A stretch of 64,000 nt of DNA from Paulinella micropora (lineage: Eukaryota > Cercozoa > Imbricatea > Euglyphida), in NCBI GenBank assembly GCA_009731375.1, contig BJOX01000206.1, positions 505,106 through 569,105 on the forward strand. Reading direction: 5' to 3'. Position 1 is the first letter of the stretch. The number at the start of each line of letters is the position of its first letter. Below, in pieces: positions 51,180 to 60,631 of the stretch. Below the pieces are notes generated by a model. The model was given only the letters and a program-made list of their open reading frames with translations. It was not told the origin of the DNA and made no database searches. Both the position numbers and the translations under genes were made by a program.

Positions 51180-51845
51180 GAGTAAGGAGCACGCGTGCGA
51201 TGCAGGCTGCCGTTGGCTGCGTGTTGGGGCCACGTCGCGCTGGTCGGTCTGCCTCGGCTCGGGCAGGCTGCACCAGTGCGTCCCGCAGAGCTGTAACGAC
51301 TACTACGGGCGCTGCGTCCACACCGGCTTTTTACTGCCGTTGCCGCACCTGGAAGCGTCCGCTGACGATTTACAGCACGGGGGAGCACTGCGGCACAAGT
51401 CCTGGCCGTACACTCCGCTCCTATCTCTTACCTGCGCACCCTGCCCCCCACGGGGTACAGTGGCCCGGGAGGGGGCGGCCGGCCGCAGTTACGGCGCATC
51501 CTGTCGCTGGAAAGGATTTGGTTCCGGGGGGAGGGGCTCCTGGTAGCACGGCTGTGGACAGCGGTCGTGCAGGACGGTAGCGTCCATCCTTTGCTGCGCC
51601 CCCTGGTCGCAATGCTCGAACCTTTGTACCGTGAGGGAGCGTGGCCTTGGCTGTGGCCGTACTTGTTGTTTTTGTTGTGTTCTACTCCGTGGCTGCAAAC
51701 ACCCTCGGGCGTGCCCCGCGTGGTGGCAGAGACTGCGGCCTTACAGACCAGCCTGCGCCAGTCGGTCCCCGCGTTCCTCCGCGGGGGGCTCGGGGCCCGT
51801 GCGCTGGTGCACAGCAACCTACAAGCGATAGGCAGCGCAGACTAG
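51180..51845 (+). pseudogene. Fragment of a Cys/Trp-rich protein
   Basis: The 5' end is lost in the gap. One frame is Cys-rich to about 51,420 (CDAGCRWLRVGATSRWSVC, then CVPQSCNDYYGRCVHTGF). After that the coding-like frame is another one (QLRRILSLERIWFRGEGLLV, then a hydrophobic REGAWPWLWPYLLFLLCSTP) to TAG 51,843. A single membrane segment is likely. The family is not recognised. Confidence 0.45.
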
Positions 51846-51892
51846 CTCCGCCAGCAAATGCACGCACCGCAGCTAAGCCCAGCAAGCTCCCG

Positions 51893-52260
51893 NNNNNNNN
51901 NNNNNNNNNNNNNNNNNNNNNNNNNNNNNNNNNNNNNNNNNNNNNNNNNNNNNNNNNNNNNNNNNNNNNNNNNNNNNNNNNNNNNNNNNNNNNNNNNNNN
52001 NNNNNNNNNNNNNNNNNNNNNNNNNNNNNNNNNNNNNNNNNNNNNNNNNNNNNNNNNNNNNNNNNNNNNNNNNNNNNNNNNNNNNNNNNNNNNNNNNNNN
52101 NNNNNNNNNNNNNNNNNNNNNNNNNNNNNNNNNNNNNNNNNNNNNNNNNNNNNNNNNNNNNNNNNNNNNNNNNNNNNNNNNNNNNNNNNNNNNNNNNNNN
52201 NNNNNNNNNNNNNNNNNNNNNNNNNNNNNNNNNNNNNNNNNNNNNNNNNNNNNNNNNNNN
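51893..52260. other. Assembly gap, 368 N
   Basis: Unsequenced, between two plus-strand genes. Confidence 0.95.
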
Positions 52261-52425
52261 AACCGACTGGACACTCCACACCCCCTCCCCCTCCTCGCTC
52301 CCATTCCCCTCGCTTGGTTTTGGGATGCGAGGAGGGGGGGAAGGGCGAAAGTTTTAGGTCGTGGTCCTACTTGTTAGTTGCGTACAAGAGTAAAAGAAAG
52401 GGCTTCTGCCTAGGTCGTGCGCGGC

Positions 52426-53457
52426 ATGATGACGAGCCCCAAAGACAAGGAGCCGGAAATTTTGCGTACGGTTCTGGCGTTGTGGAATTTTTATACCAAT
52501 CCGGAGCAAACAATTCGTGTGCTGAGAGGACCCGTGGACGACGCGGGGAAATCCAATATGCATTTATACTTGCAGTTGAGTCCACTTCCCGCATCTAGCG
52601 TTAACGTCGGGGGTACAAGAAAGGATATAAGCCACGCGGGGTCCGAAGCCGAAAAAAAAGCTCTAAAGACATATTACACGACCGGGCTTAACATAGAAGC
52701 CGAGTGGAGAACAGTGCTGTTGGCCACGGCAGCAACGCTACGAATGAGCCCGAAGCTGGAAGAACCCAGTACCGACGATTTTGTCAAGTGCTACGTTAAG
52801 TGCTGTGGTGTCCCGATGCCAGTCGAAGCCAAAGAAGCAAAGTCTCAGGCCAAAGTACAGTTTCGCGAAGGTTGGTTAGAACAGTGGAAGAAGGACAACG
52901 GTGCACAGTGGGTTTCGCTACCAGGGGGAGGGAAATGGTTCAGTGGCGAGAATTTGCCAATCGATGTGTGCCCTCGCGAGAACTGGAGTAAGGCCTACAA
53001 AGCCGCCGTGCTACGCGCAACCTGTTTCTTTGGTTTCGTGCTGTCGATCGCCCGTGATAATAAGGAGAGCAAGTTCTCGGACAAATTCTGGGCCGCCGCC
53101 ATACCTACAGCGACGGAATTAAAACAGGAGGGCTATTGGGAGAACACTGCCGCCAAGACGTTGGACAAGTGCTACGGGCAACTCCGGGACAGCAAAACAG
53201 AGGAGTTGCGCAGGTTGCTCGTGGCCCGGGCGTGCGACGCGTTGCTCCGGGACGAGGCGCAGCTGGATGCCCTGCAGTACGCGGTCCCGGGGGGCGCAAT
53301 GGAACCACAGGGGGGGAAGTGCAACGCCTGCCAGAGCGGCGCTATCGACGAGGACAGCGCGTGGCACCAGTGGACGCTGGGAGCGAAGCTTCATGACCAG
53401 ACCTGCCAGCACGCGCTGGATACGCCCGAGATCCAGGAACAACTTCCGGGGGGGTGA
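52426..53457 (+). CDS. Segment 1 of the broken unrecognised gene
   Basis: Longest intact part. A late Cys-x-x-Cys (GGKCNACQSG) and later Cys/His residues could bind metal. Confidence 0.6.
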   Translation: MMTSPKDKEPEILRTVLALWNFYTNPEQTIRVLRGPVDDAGKSNMHLYLQLSPLPASSVNVGGTRKDISHAGSEAEKKALKTYYTTGLNIEAEWRTVLLATAATLRMSPKLEEPSTDDFVKCYVKCCGVPMPVEAKEAKSQAKVQFREGWLEQWKKDNGAQWVSLPGGGKWFSGENLPIDVCPRENWSKAYKAAVLRATCFFGFVLSIARDNKESKFSDKFWAAAIPTATELKQEGYWENTAAKTLDKCYGQLRDSKTEELRRLLVARACDALLRDEAQLDALQYAVPGGAMEPQGGKCNACQSGAIDEDSAWHQWTLGAKLHDQTCQHALDTPEIQEQLPGG

Positions 53458-53549
53458 AGGGGCTGCAAGGCTACCGCTTGTGCATGTACACCAAGAAGTT
53501 GGGAGGTGCCTTCCTGTTCGCCTCGTGCACCGAAGAGGATTTCAGGTGA

Positions 53550-53975
53550 GTGACCGTGCCCCCCGGCACGCAGCCAGAACTAGACAAAATGATCCAGGCG
53601 CGGCAGAACCAGTACCAACCACGGAATCCGGCCCCTGACCACGCGTGGCACCCGTTCCACCCGCTAAGTGGCGAAGAGCACGTACTAAACCAGTTGTGCT
53701 CGCTGCACGCAGACATTCTGTCGCCGGAGAAGCTACTAGCGATCAACAAGAAAACGCACGTACGGCTCTGGGAATTTTTTCGTCTCGATTCCCCGCTGGG
53801 GAGGGGCAATTACGCTGCCTACAAGGAAGGCCTGCAGATGTGCACGAACGCGAGACCCGGGGTCTCGCTACAGAGCTTGTTTGCTGCCGCGACGCAGAAA
53901 TATGGTACCAAGAAGAATAATGGCCTGCAGCTAGGATATTGTGCACACGCCATATACAACCACTGCCACTACTAG
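53550..53975 (+). CDS. Segment 2 of the broken unrecognised gene
   Basis: In the frame after the G-run shift and after the TGA at 53,547. Contains HAWHPFHPLSGEEHVLNQLC. Confidence 0.5.
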   Translation: MTVPPGTQPELDKMIQARQNQYQPRNPAPDHAWHPFHPLSGEEHVLNQLCSLHADILSPEKLLAINKKTHVRLWEFFRLDSPLGRGNYAAYKEGLQMCTNARPGVSLQSLFAAATQKYGTKKNNGLQLGYCAHAIYNHCHY

Positions 53976-54023
53976 TACCTACCCTACACGCTAGCTGGGT
54001 CCAAGGGCGAACTGGTAGCCGCG

Positions 54024-54362
54024 ATGTCCGTAGGGGAAGGTGGTGCCTACCGGCTGTGCCTCGTTTCCATGGCAGGTAAGTTTCAAGTGGAGTTGTGGCC
54101 CAGCCATGAGTACGTCAAGGCGTGCAAAAAATCCGAGCATTCCGAGGACAACACTTGGGACAGCTGGTTCCAGAAACGACTGCAGTTCGATCAGAGCTGC
54201 ACCGACACGTTGCTGGATAAATTGTCCAAGAAGCCGGAAGGGCGAGCAGAGATTGAAACACTAAAAGCAATCATACAAAAGAAACCACACACAGCTTACG
54301 GTCTCCAACTTTGGGGCCCCAAATCTTCGCAGCGCTGCAACGAGAACGCGAACGCGAAATAG
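54024..54362 (+). CDS. Segment 3 of the broken unrecognised gene
   Basis: Same frame as segment 2, beyond the TAG at 53,973. Contains GGAYRLCLVSMAGKFQVELW, similar in style to GLQGYRLCMYTKKLGGAFLF in the earlier part, which suggests an internal domain duplication (x-G-Y/A-Y-R-L-C). Confidence 0.5.
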   Translation: MSVGEGGAYRLCLVSMAGKFQVELWPSHEYVKACKKSEHSEDNTWDSWFQKRLQFDQSCTDTLLDKLSKKPEGRAEIETLKAIIQKKPHTAYGLQLWGPKSSQRCNENANAK

Positions 54363-54617
54363 ACGACGGGCAACGCGAATTAGCCAAACGCAAATCAGCC
54401 GCACGCTGATAACGGCCAGTGTGTGTCCACTGCTAGGGGGGGGGGAGGACCCGGGCCCTCCCCCGGGCACGAGAGAGAGAGAGAGAGAGAGAGTGGGGCC
54501 CAGCCCAAATTCGTGACAGCGTACCAAACTTGTGTTTTTTTTAATTAAAAAACCCGCGCTACGATTCGACTGACCGGCCGGCGCGTGAGCTCGACAGCTC
54601 CCCGCACACAAATAAAT
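54363..54617. other. Convergent intergenic region
   Basis: Contains (GA)n at 54,472-54,493 and an AT-rich TTTTTTTAATTAAAAAA at 54,535-54,551, between the 3' ends of two convergent genes. The AT-rich part may serve as a bidirectional transcription end. Confidence 0.4.
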
Positions 54618-55452
54618 TCACATGAGCAGGACACGATCCATGTGTCCCAATTGCGCGGCGCGCACGCTAACCCCAATAAACTGTTCGCGCGACTCACACT
54701 TCTCGGCCTCCTGCAGAAATATGTCGGCCATGCTTCGCATGAGCTTGTAGAAATTATCTCGTTTGTCGGCGCCGTCGCTAATAATGCGCTGGGTCCCGTT
54801 CAGGGCGATGCCCCCGTAGATCTCGTGTGACATACTACGCATCGGGTCCCGGGCCAGGCTGGCCAGGCTGGCCGCTGTGACCAAGAACCTACAACGGCTG
54901 TCTTGGCCTTGTATGTCATTATTGTCCCCGTACTCTTGTCTGTTGGGCGTTCGGACGAACAATAACATTTCGTCGTGCACCCACTGCCCGCTCTTGCCGC
55001 CGTTGCGCGGCAGGTAGATGTCCGTGACCCCGAGCACCTGCACGCGCAGGGGCTTGGCCGCCCGGCCCCCCGGCTCACTGTCCTTGCCACAGACACCTAT
55101 GAAGCGCCACTTTTCCGTGCCCGGCCCCTTGGCGTTGCGTGCGCCGGCGCTCAACAAGTCAGGATTGAGGACTTCCGGCTCGGAGATTTTCCAGTGGGTC
55201 GCGCAGTTGGTAACTTCGATGAAATCAGAGCCGGGCCACGACCGCGTCGCAGGGGCGCAGCTGGATCACCGTTTCGCCCCGATAAATCTGTTCCTGCCCT
55301 GACACGATGAGATCCGCCTTGGTCTGCGAGCGGCAAGTAATGGCCACAGGCCCACATTCCTCCTCCTCAGCCGCTAGGACACCGTACTTGGGCCTACCCC
55401 CTCCGTCCATCGGGCACAAGACCGCGCGACTACGGCCAAGAAAAAAAGCCAC
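54618..55452 (-). CDS. Unrecognised protein of about 275 residues, one frameshift
   Basis: It begins MAFFLGRSRAVLCPMDGGG at 55,452. That frame stops at 55,225. Coding-like sequence continues in the other frame from about 55,240 (SDFIEVTNCATHWKISEPEV) to TAG 54,618. It is soluble and contains SGQWVHDEMLLFVRTPNRQE and DKRDNFYKLMRSMADIFLQE. No family was recognised. Confidence 0.5.
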
Positions 55453-55650
55453 GATCTGTTACGAGAGGCGTACGAAGACCCCACCCCCGGCGCTGCACGC
55501 GCGCGGGACCGGGCGGGGATGAGGGAGGGGGGGGCGGGGGNNNNNNNNNNNNNNNNNNNNNNNNNNNNNNNNNNNNNNNNNNNNNNNNNNNNNNNNNNNN
55601 NNNNNNNNNNNNNNNNNNNNNNNNNNNNNNNNNNNNNNNNNNNNNNNNNN

Positions 55651-55715
<65 letters not shown>

Positions 55716-55849
55716 GAACAAGGCCCTCCCGCAGCGCACACGCCGCTTGGGTCCGGGCCAGGTGGGAGGGGGAGGAGCGGCGCGGGGCTTTTTCACTACA
55801 AGAACCCGCGCTCGGTTCGGTACGCCAACTTTGTCTCTGCCGGCTAAAC
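55453..55849. other. Intergenic with gap and poly-G
   Basis: Gap of 110 N at 55,541-55,650, followed by 64 G. It lies between divergent genes. Confidence 0.6.
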
Positions 55850-56470
55850 ATGCACGCACGCACGCCAGAGCAGGGTGCTTACCTCAAGGTGGTCATGCTC
55901 GGGGCCGCCATGACGGGCAAGACGTCGCTGTTGCAGAAGATGGCAGACAACCGTTCGCCGAGCGAGTGCCGACCGTTATCCACCATTGGCGTAGATTTCA
56001 AAATACTGCCCAACATGGTCCTGGCGGGCCGCTCGCACCAGGTCTGGGTCTGGGACACGGCCGGACAGGAGAGGTTCAAGTCGCTGATCTCGAATTACAT
56101 GCGCGGGGCGCACGTGGGCCACATCTGCTACAGCCAGGAACGCACGCAGAACCTGGACGAAGCGCTCGCCGCCCTCCCAGAGCCGGCGCTGCCCCCAGAA
56201 TGTTTGCCCGTGCTCGTCGGCTGCCAGCGTGATAAGGCCGTCCAGGGCCTGGACGCCAAGCTGGCGCAGGCCATGAACGACATCAACGACAAGTTCCAGG
56301 GACGCATGGTGCACACGAGCGCCGAAGTAGATTCACAAGAACACCTCAAGGGCCTGCTGGTGCCTTTTCTGGAAGAAGCCGCTAGGTCCCTGCAGAGCCC
56401 GGAGCCCACACCGGTCAAGTTGGATAGCAGCAGCATAACCAGCGTGAATGTGGGTTTTACCTGTTGTTAA
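55850..56470 (+). CDS. Rab-like small GTPase
   Basis: 206 residues, the normal length of a Rab. Visible motifs: P-loop GAAMTGKTSL (about residues 18-27), switch I with STIGVDF (about 44-50), switch II WDTAGQERF (about 67-75), and SAE in place of the G5 SAK. The G4 motif N-K-x-D is replaced by CQRDK, so guanine specificity may be altered. It ends TCC, a Cys-Cys prenylation signal as in Rab proteins, so membrane attachment is expected. Rabs steer vesicle traffic. Copies in large DNA viruses are known (for example in mimiviruses) and are thought to redirect host membranes. The frame is intact, unlike many neighbours, and a polyadenylation signal follows. Confidence 0.9.
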   Translation: MHARTPEQGAYLKVVMLGAAMTGKTSLLQKMADNRSPSECRPLSTIGVDFKILPNMVLAGRSHQVWVWDTAGQERFKSLISNYMRGAHVGHICYSQERTQNLDEALAALPEPALPPECLPVLVGCQRDKAVQGLDAKLAQAMNDINDKFQGRMVHTSAEVDSQEHLKGLLVPFLEEAARSLQSPEPTPVKLDSSSITSVNVGFTCC

Positions 56471-56496
56471 ATCGTTTCGGTGTGAACAGCAAGCTC

Positions 56497-56502
56497 AATA
56501 AA
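56497..56502 (+). promoter_or_regulatory. Polyadenylation signal AATAAA
   Basis: 27 bases after the stop of the Rab-like gene, same strand. Confidence 0.6.
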
Positions 56503-56665
56503 CCCTTCCGCCCCCCCCCCNNNNNNNNNNNNNNNNNNNNNNNNNNNNNNNNNNNNNNNNNNNNNNNNNNNNNNNNNNNNNNNNNNNNNNNNNNNNNNNN
56601 NNNNNGGCCCCCCCCCCCCTCTCCCCGGCCAGACCGTGGCGGCACCCACCGGCCGGTCCGGCCCG

Positions 56666-57079
56666 CTACGCCCAAGCCCCGCGGCATTCGGCCAGGGTGG
56701 CCTGCCGGGGATTCTGCCAGTACCAAACCCAACAATCCCGCGCCAGGGGCAGCTGGAGCACCCCCTCGGGCAAGCCCTGGCCGGTCGGAAAGTCGCAGAC
56801 CCGCCAGAAGTAGCAGAGCGGCGAGTAGCTGAGGTCGGCGGAGCCCGGCCAGAGCGGGACCCCCGCGGTGAGCTGTTGGTAGTACCGTGCGCAGGTCTCG
56901 GGGTTCAGGGGCTTCGGCAGGGGCAGGGCGGGCAGCAAGGCCAGCAGCTCCCTGCACAGCTTCGCCACGTCCTCGTCCGCGAGCCCCGTGCCCACCGGTA
57001 GTAGATCGACCTCGCGTTCCCCGCCCGGCAGGGCGCGGTGCTTGAGCACGCAGCAGACGGGCGCGCCTACCCGCGCCAC
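56666..57079 (-). CDS. C-terminal extension or separate small gene
   Basis: 138 codons overlapping the 3' end of the DDCE gene by 13 bases in another frame (VGAPVCCVLKHRALPGGERE and onward, then ARDCWVWYWQNPRQATLAEC). The Trp/Cys-rich style matches the DDCE protein, so a single protein split by a one-base shift is more likely than two genes. Confidence 0.45.
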   Translation of the reverse strand: MARVGAPVCCVLKHRALPGGEREVDLLPVGTGLADEDVAKLCRELLALLPALPLPKPLNPETCARYYQQLTAGVPLWPGSADLSYSPLCYFWRVCDFPTGQGLPEGVLQLPLARDCWVWYWQNPRQATLAECRGAWA

Positions 57080-58725
57080 CCCGTCCGAACCACGGAAACC
57101 CGGGCCCGCACGGCCAGTTCCCCTAGGCCCGGCCGCCCCTTCCCCGGGGCGAGGAGGAAGGTGAGGCGCAGGTAGCCGCGGGCCGGCCGCCCGCGGTGGC
57201 GTGCCTCCCGCTCGTGCAGGGGCTTAGCGGGGGTGGTGTCGGTTTGCCAGTGGCCCGGGTACAAGAAGTGTTCGGCCAGCAGGGGCTGCGGATAAGCTGG
57301 GTCGTACAGGTTCTGGTTCGCCAAGGACAAGACGGTGCCGTCGACGACGAGCAGGGGCAGGTCGGGGCCGGCCGGCCGGCCCGGCACGAGCCGCGCCGCC
57401 AGCCACGCCCTCGGGACCAACGGACAAAATACGTGGCAGAGGTCAGGGCCGCGCAGGGCCTCGGGAGGGATCTCCTGGTTGCTTCGCAGTTTGTGTCCCT
57501 TTTTTTCTCGCTCAAACTCCGACGCGGCCGCCACGGAAATTTCGCGTGGACAATGGCAATCAGCAAAGGACGTACTGCCTACCGCGAGCGCCAGCTCGTA
57601 GTAGTAGCGCGCACACAGCACGAGCAACGCCAGCAAGGGCGGCAAACCCCCCGCTTCGGTGACGCCGCGCTCGTCCAGAGCTTCGCACCAGCACAGAAAT
57701 TGCTGGAACTGCAGGTAGCAAGTGAGGGCCAGGCTCTCGCAGTCGTCCACGCGAGCCATGACGTGCTCGCCGGCGGGGAGGTCCAGGGTGTGTTGCACCT
57801 GGTCGCACTCCTCGGTCTGGTGCGGCGCCCCCTGGGGCGGGGGGCGGGTGCAGACATCGAAGTACGCCTGCGCCCGCGCAAACACGCCGGCCACGTCCGC
57901 CAGGGCCTCGGCCGCCAGGGCCAACAACCGCAGGAGCGCACCGCCCGGCCGGAACAGCGCGGGATCGCTCTGGTTCGTCCGGAGCAGCTCCAGCCACTCC
58001 CACGGCCGCCGGGCTTTCAGGTCCGGGTGTTGCCAGACCAGCGCCTCTGTTACGCCCAGGCGCCGCCAGGCCCAGGCGCAGTGGTAGGCCCAGTGGCAGA
58101 GCCCCGGGTCGCGCATGGCGGCCCGCCACGGGTTCTTCCCCCGCGGCGCGCGGGGCCCGAGCGCCGGGAGCGGCGCGCGCCACACGCGCTGGCGCAGCAG
58201 CTCCAGGTACAGCGCCCCCGGCATGCGGCTGTGGAAGGAGTTGCAGTAGAAATAGTTGAGGTGCATGGTACGCGACGCGATATCCACAAATTGGATGCTC
58301 GTGTCACTCACACAAGCATTAGCGGCTAAGCACATGGCTTCTAGACGCTGGCTAAGTTCTAGCCTCTTGGCCCCGACCGCCGACGCTCTGGGCCAAGAGT
58401 CGGCCGAGATTTGCAAGATGGGCCCGTCGTGGGGGCTGGGGCTGTAACCGTCTGACCACAGCAGCGTAGAGTCCACTAAGCTGAGGCCGTAACGGCTAAA
58501 CTCCTCGTTCAGGGGCACCTGCCCGTACACGCTGACGGTGATGGGCCGCTCGGGACTGCCGGGCACAGGAAACTGGAGCTGCCAGTTTCCTGTGTCCGAG
58601 GTTTTCAGTTCTACCTGCCGGGCCGCTCGGTCGGCAGCGGGGTACTCTAGCAAGCACCAGAGCTTGGCGTAGCAGCTAGGTAGGCCTCGCAGCAAGGTCA
58701 AGGTAAAAGAGAGTTGGTCGCCCAT
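57067..58725 (-). CDS. Protein with Asp-Asp-Cys-Glu motif, possible papain/transglutaminase-like fold
   Basis: 552 residues from ATG 58,725 (MGDQLSFTLTLLRG). The upstream extension to 58,830 is low-complexity. The N-terminal part (about 1-125) looks beta-rich, like a C2-type domain. The middle is helical and Trp/Arg-rich. RVDDCESLALTCYL (near 57,740-57,760) is like the DDCE-x-x-A active-site helix of transglutaminase-like or papain-fold proteins. About 110 residues later GPDLCHVFCPLVPR could hold the matching His, and PDLPLLVVDGTVLS follows. This Cys-His order is an inference from the motif only. The frame stops at 57,067, and coding-like sequence continues in another frame to 56,666. Confidence 0.55.
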   Translation of the reverse strand: MGDQLSFTLTLLRGLPSCYAKLWCLLEYPAADRAARQVELKTSDTGNWQLQFPVPGSPERPITVSVYGQVPLNEEFSRYGLSLVDSTLLWSDGYSPSPHDGPILQISADSWPRASAVGAKRLELSQRLEAMCLAANACVSDTSIQFVDIASRTMHLNYFYCNSFHSRMPGALYLELLRQRVWRAPLPALGPRAPRGKNPWRAAMRDPGLCHWAYHCAWAWRRLGVTEALVWQHPDLKARRPWEWLELLRTNQSDPALFRPGGALLRLLALAAEALADVAGVFARAQAYFDVCTRPPPQGAPHQTEECDQVQHTLDLPAGEHVMARVDDCESLALTCYLQFQQFLCWCEALDERGVTEAGGLPPLLALLVLCARYYYELALAVGSTSFADCHCPREISVAAASEFEREKKGHKLRSNQEIPPEALRGPDLCHVFCPLVPRAWLAARLVPGRPAGPDLPLLVVDGTVLSLANQNLYDPAYPQPLLAEHFLYPGHWQTDTTPAKPLHEREARHRGRPARGYLRLTFLLAPGKGRPGLGELAVRARVSVVRTGWRG

Positions 58726-59247
58726 GCTGCGCCAGCTGCCAAACGTAGCAGCAACCAAGTGGGGTGGGGGGAGGGGCGAGCTCCCTCTCCTGCCGTTCCC
58801 CTCTCTCTCTCCCCCCCGAACAGCAGCCAACCACCGCGCTTACGACAAGACGTCACGGGGCGCTCGCGCGCGGGCGGGCACCTTGGGCCCGACCCTTCCC
58901 CTCCCCCTCCCCAAAGCTACGACTGCTTCTCCCTCCCGGCCCNNNNNNNNNNNNNNNNNNNNNNNNNNNNNNNNNNNNNNNNNNNNNNNNNNNNNNNNNN
59001 NNNNNNNNNNNNNNNNNNNNNNNNNNNNNNNNNNNNNNNNNNNNNNNNNNNNNNNNNNNNNNNNNNNNNNNNNNNNNNNNNNNNNNNNCCTCCAAAGTCC
59101 GCTGTTTTTTTTGGCGGGGGTGTGTGGGCGCGCTAGCTACAAGTTTTTTTTTCCTGTGCGGCTTGGGTAGCTTTTTTTCGGTAGTGGTTCTGGCGAGAGG
59201 AGCCAGCTTCTTGGCCGCCCGTGCAGACTACAAAGACCAGCAGGGGC
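58726..59247. other. Divergent intergenic region with 146-N gap
   Basis: Gap at 58,943-59,088. T-runs lie at 59,104-59,112 and 59,142-59,150. It is the promoter region for the flanking divergent genes. Confidence 0.5.
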
Positions 59248-60238
59248 ATGTGGGCGCTGTGCGGGAGTGTGCTGTGCGGGCTGGCGCGGGCGGTGCCGTG
59301 GGGCGACGCCGAGGCGTACGCCCGGGTGCGGTCCGTGGTCCCGTGGGGCGGGGGCAGCCAGGTCCGGCTGCAGGTGCAGTCGCGCGGTTGTACCGACAGC
59401 GTGTGCCGGGTGCGTGCCGAGTACAGCCCGCCCGGCTCCACCGAGCGGTTGCAGTTCACGCTAGCCGTGGCGGCGCCCTACGTCGAGTACAGCGACGTTG
59501 AGCTGCTGGGCTTCAGCCCGTCGTGGACGCGTGTGGTGACGGCGGCGGTTTCTTTGAGCGACGACCTGGACGGGGGCCTGCTGGCGCGCAGCGTGGACGA
59601 CTTCCTGGCCCTGAGCGCCGAGCCCCTCTCGAAAAACAACACCAACTCGAGCCTGGCCAAATCGCTGCAGGACCCGGGCCCCCCGCCCGCGCCGTTCCAG
59701 ACGAACGGCTCCGGCACGGCCGACGTGATGCGGAACGCGTTCGATGCGCTGGCCGGGGCGGGCGTGTCGCCCGGGCGGCGCCGGGCCCTGCTGCAAACGG
59801 CCACCGACATCGCCGACACGCTGACGCTGGCCAACATCACGACCCTGTGCACGCAGTTCGCGGACGCGTGGCGAGAGCTGAAGCAGCAGAGCCTGGACGC
59901 CGCGGCGGCGGTGAATCAGNNNNNNNNNNTTCTGCCGCCCGGCCGACAACGACACGGCCGCGGGGTACTGGCTGGTGGAGTGCTACTGCGGCCGCCCGGC
60001 GCTCGACACGGCGGCCTGGCGGGCGGCCGGGGTCGGGCCCGACCTGCAGGCGGAGCTCGTGGGCGCCTTGCAGGCCTACTGCGCCGGGCCCCGCGCCCTG
60101 AACTCGGCGTGGGTCAACGTCGCCAACAGCGTGCTGCAGCGGCACATGACGTGGCCGTACCTGCGCGCGCTGCTGGACGCGGGGCTGCGGGCCCGCGAGG
60201 CGGCCGTGCTGGACCGGCTGCTGGGCCCGCACCTGTAC
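59248..60238 (+). CDS. Second secreted or envelope-type glycoprotein, incomplete
   Basis: The start at 59,248 gives a signal peptide (MWALCGSVLCGLARA). A domain with two Cys follows, then sequons (NNT, NSS, NGS) and a basic GRRRALLQ site near residue 180. LANITTLCTQFADAW resembles SNIAQLCTQ of the 33,849 gene, which also lies shortly after a basic RRRLQ site. After ten N (59,920-59,929) the frame resumes with FCRPADNDTAAGYWLVECYC, comparable to the FCEHGRP/VECPCAES part of the larger protein. At 60,238 GC-rich coding sequence stops abruptly and AT-rich DNA begins. The paralogy with 33,849 is read from shared layout and short motifs. Confidence 0.65.
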
Positions 60239-60407
60239 TTTGCTGGCTTGTTTGTAGTATGAACTATGCTGAAATGATCAATGTTTTGCTGTTTGCTATT
60301 TCGTGATAAATGAATTTTCTTCGTTTGAAAATCTCTAACATTTTCAATGCTTTCACCTAAATCCATCTTTTCATATATTTCTGGATTTAATCCTTTTGAA
60401 TTCAACC
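60239..60407 (-). pseudogene. C-terminal fragment of AT-rich polymerase gene
   Basis: 169 AT-rich bases with an open minus-strand frame (GLNPEIYEKMDLGESIENV, then KKIHLSRNSKQQNIDHFSI). Composition and codon style match the polymerase pieces to the right. Its content fits the region after the polymerase palm/thumb, so it probably continues that gene, although it is separated by two contig joins and a GC-rich contig. Confidence 0.55.
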
Positions 60408-60417
60408 NNNNNNNNNN

Positions 60418-60631
60418 CTCAACTCCTCCCGGGAGTTTACGGACGAGTGGAACAGCATGGTGAACGTGTACAAGGAGCGCAACGCGGACATCAAGGACGC
60501 GCGCGACGGCGTGGTGGGCCTGCTGAACCTGGTGGACAACGCGACCAAGGGGCTGGAGCAACAGCTGGAAAGGACCACGAGCTTTTACACGAGCTGGTGG
60601 CAAAGCACGTGGGCCTGGTCAAGAACACGAC
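60418..60631 (+). CDS. Displaced GC-rich contig with coiled-coil coding sequence
   Basis: 214 GC-rich bases bounded by ten-N joins on both sides. The plus frame (SREFTDEWNSMVNVYKERNA, then a heptad helix with VDNATKGLEQQLERTT) resembles the coiled-coil region of the larger glycoprotein. It probably belongs to the glycoprotein at 59,248 and was placed between polymerase fragments by scaffolding. Confidence 0.5.

Larger units (their letters stand above)
52426..54362 (+). pseudogene. Unrecognised intracellular-type protein gene, broken
   Basis: The first frame (52,426-53,457, 343 codons) begins MMTSPKDKEPEILRTVLALW and is soluble and rich in Lys, Trp and Cys. It ends where a seven-G run shifts the frame. 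Coding-like sequence then continues with KGLQGYRLCMYTKKLGG, crosses TGA at 53,547, runs to TAG at 53,973, and continues again in the same frame to TAG at 54,360. The total would be about 645 residues. No family was recognised. The pattern of breaks is the same as in the long coiled-coil gene. Confidence 0.55.
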
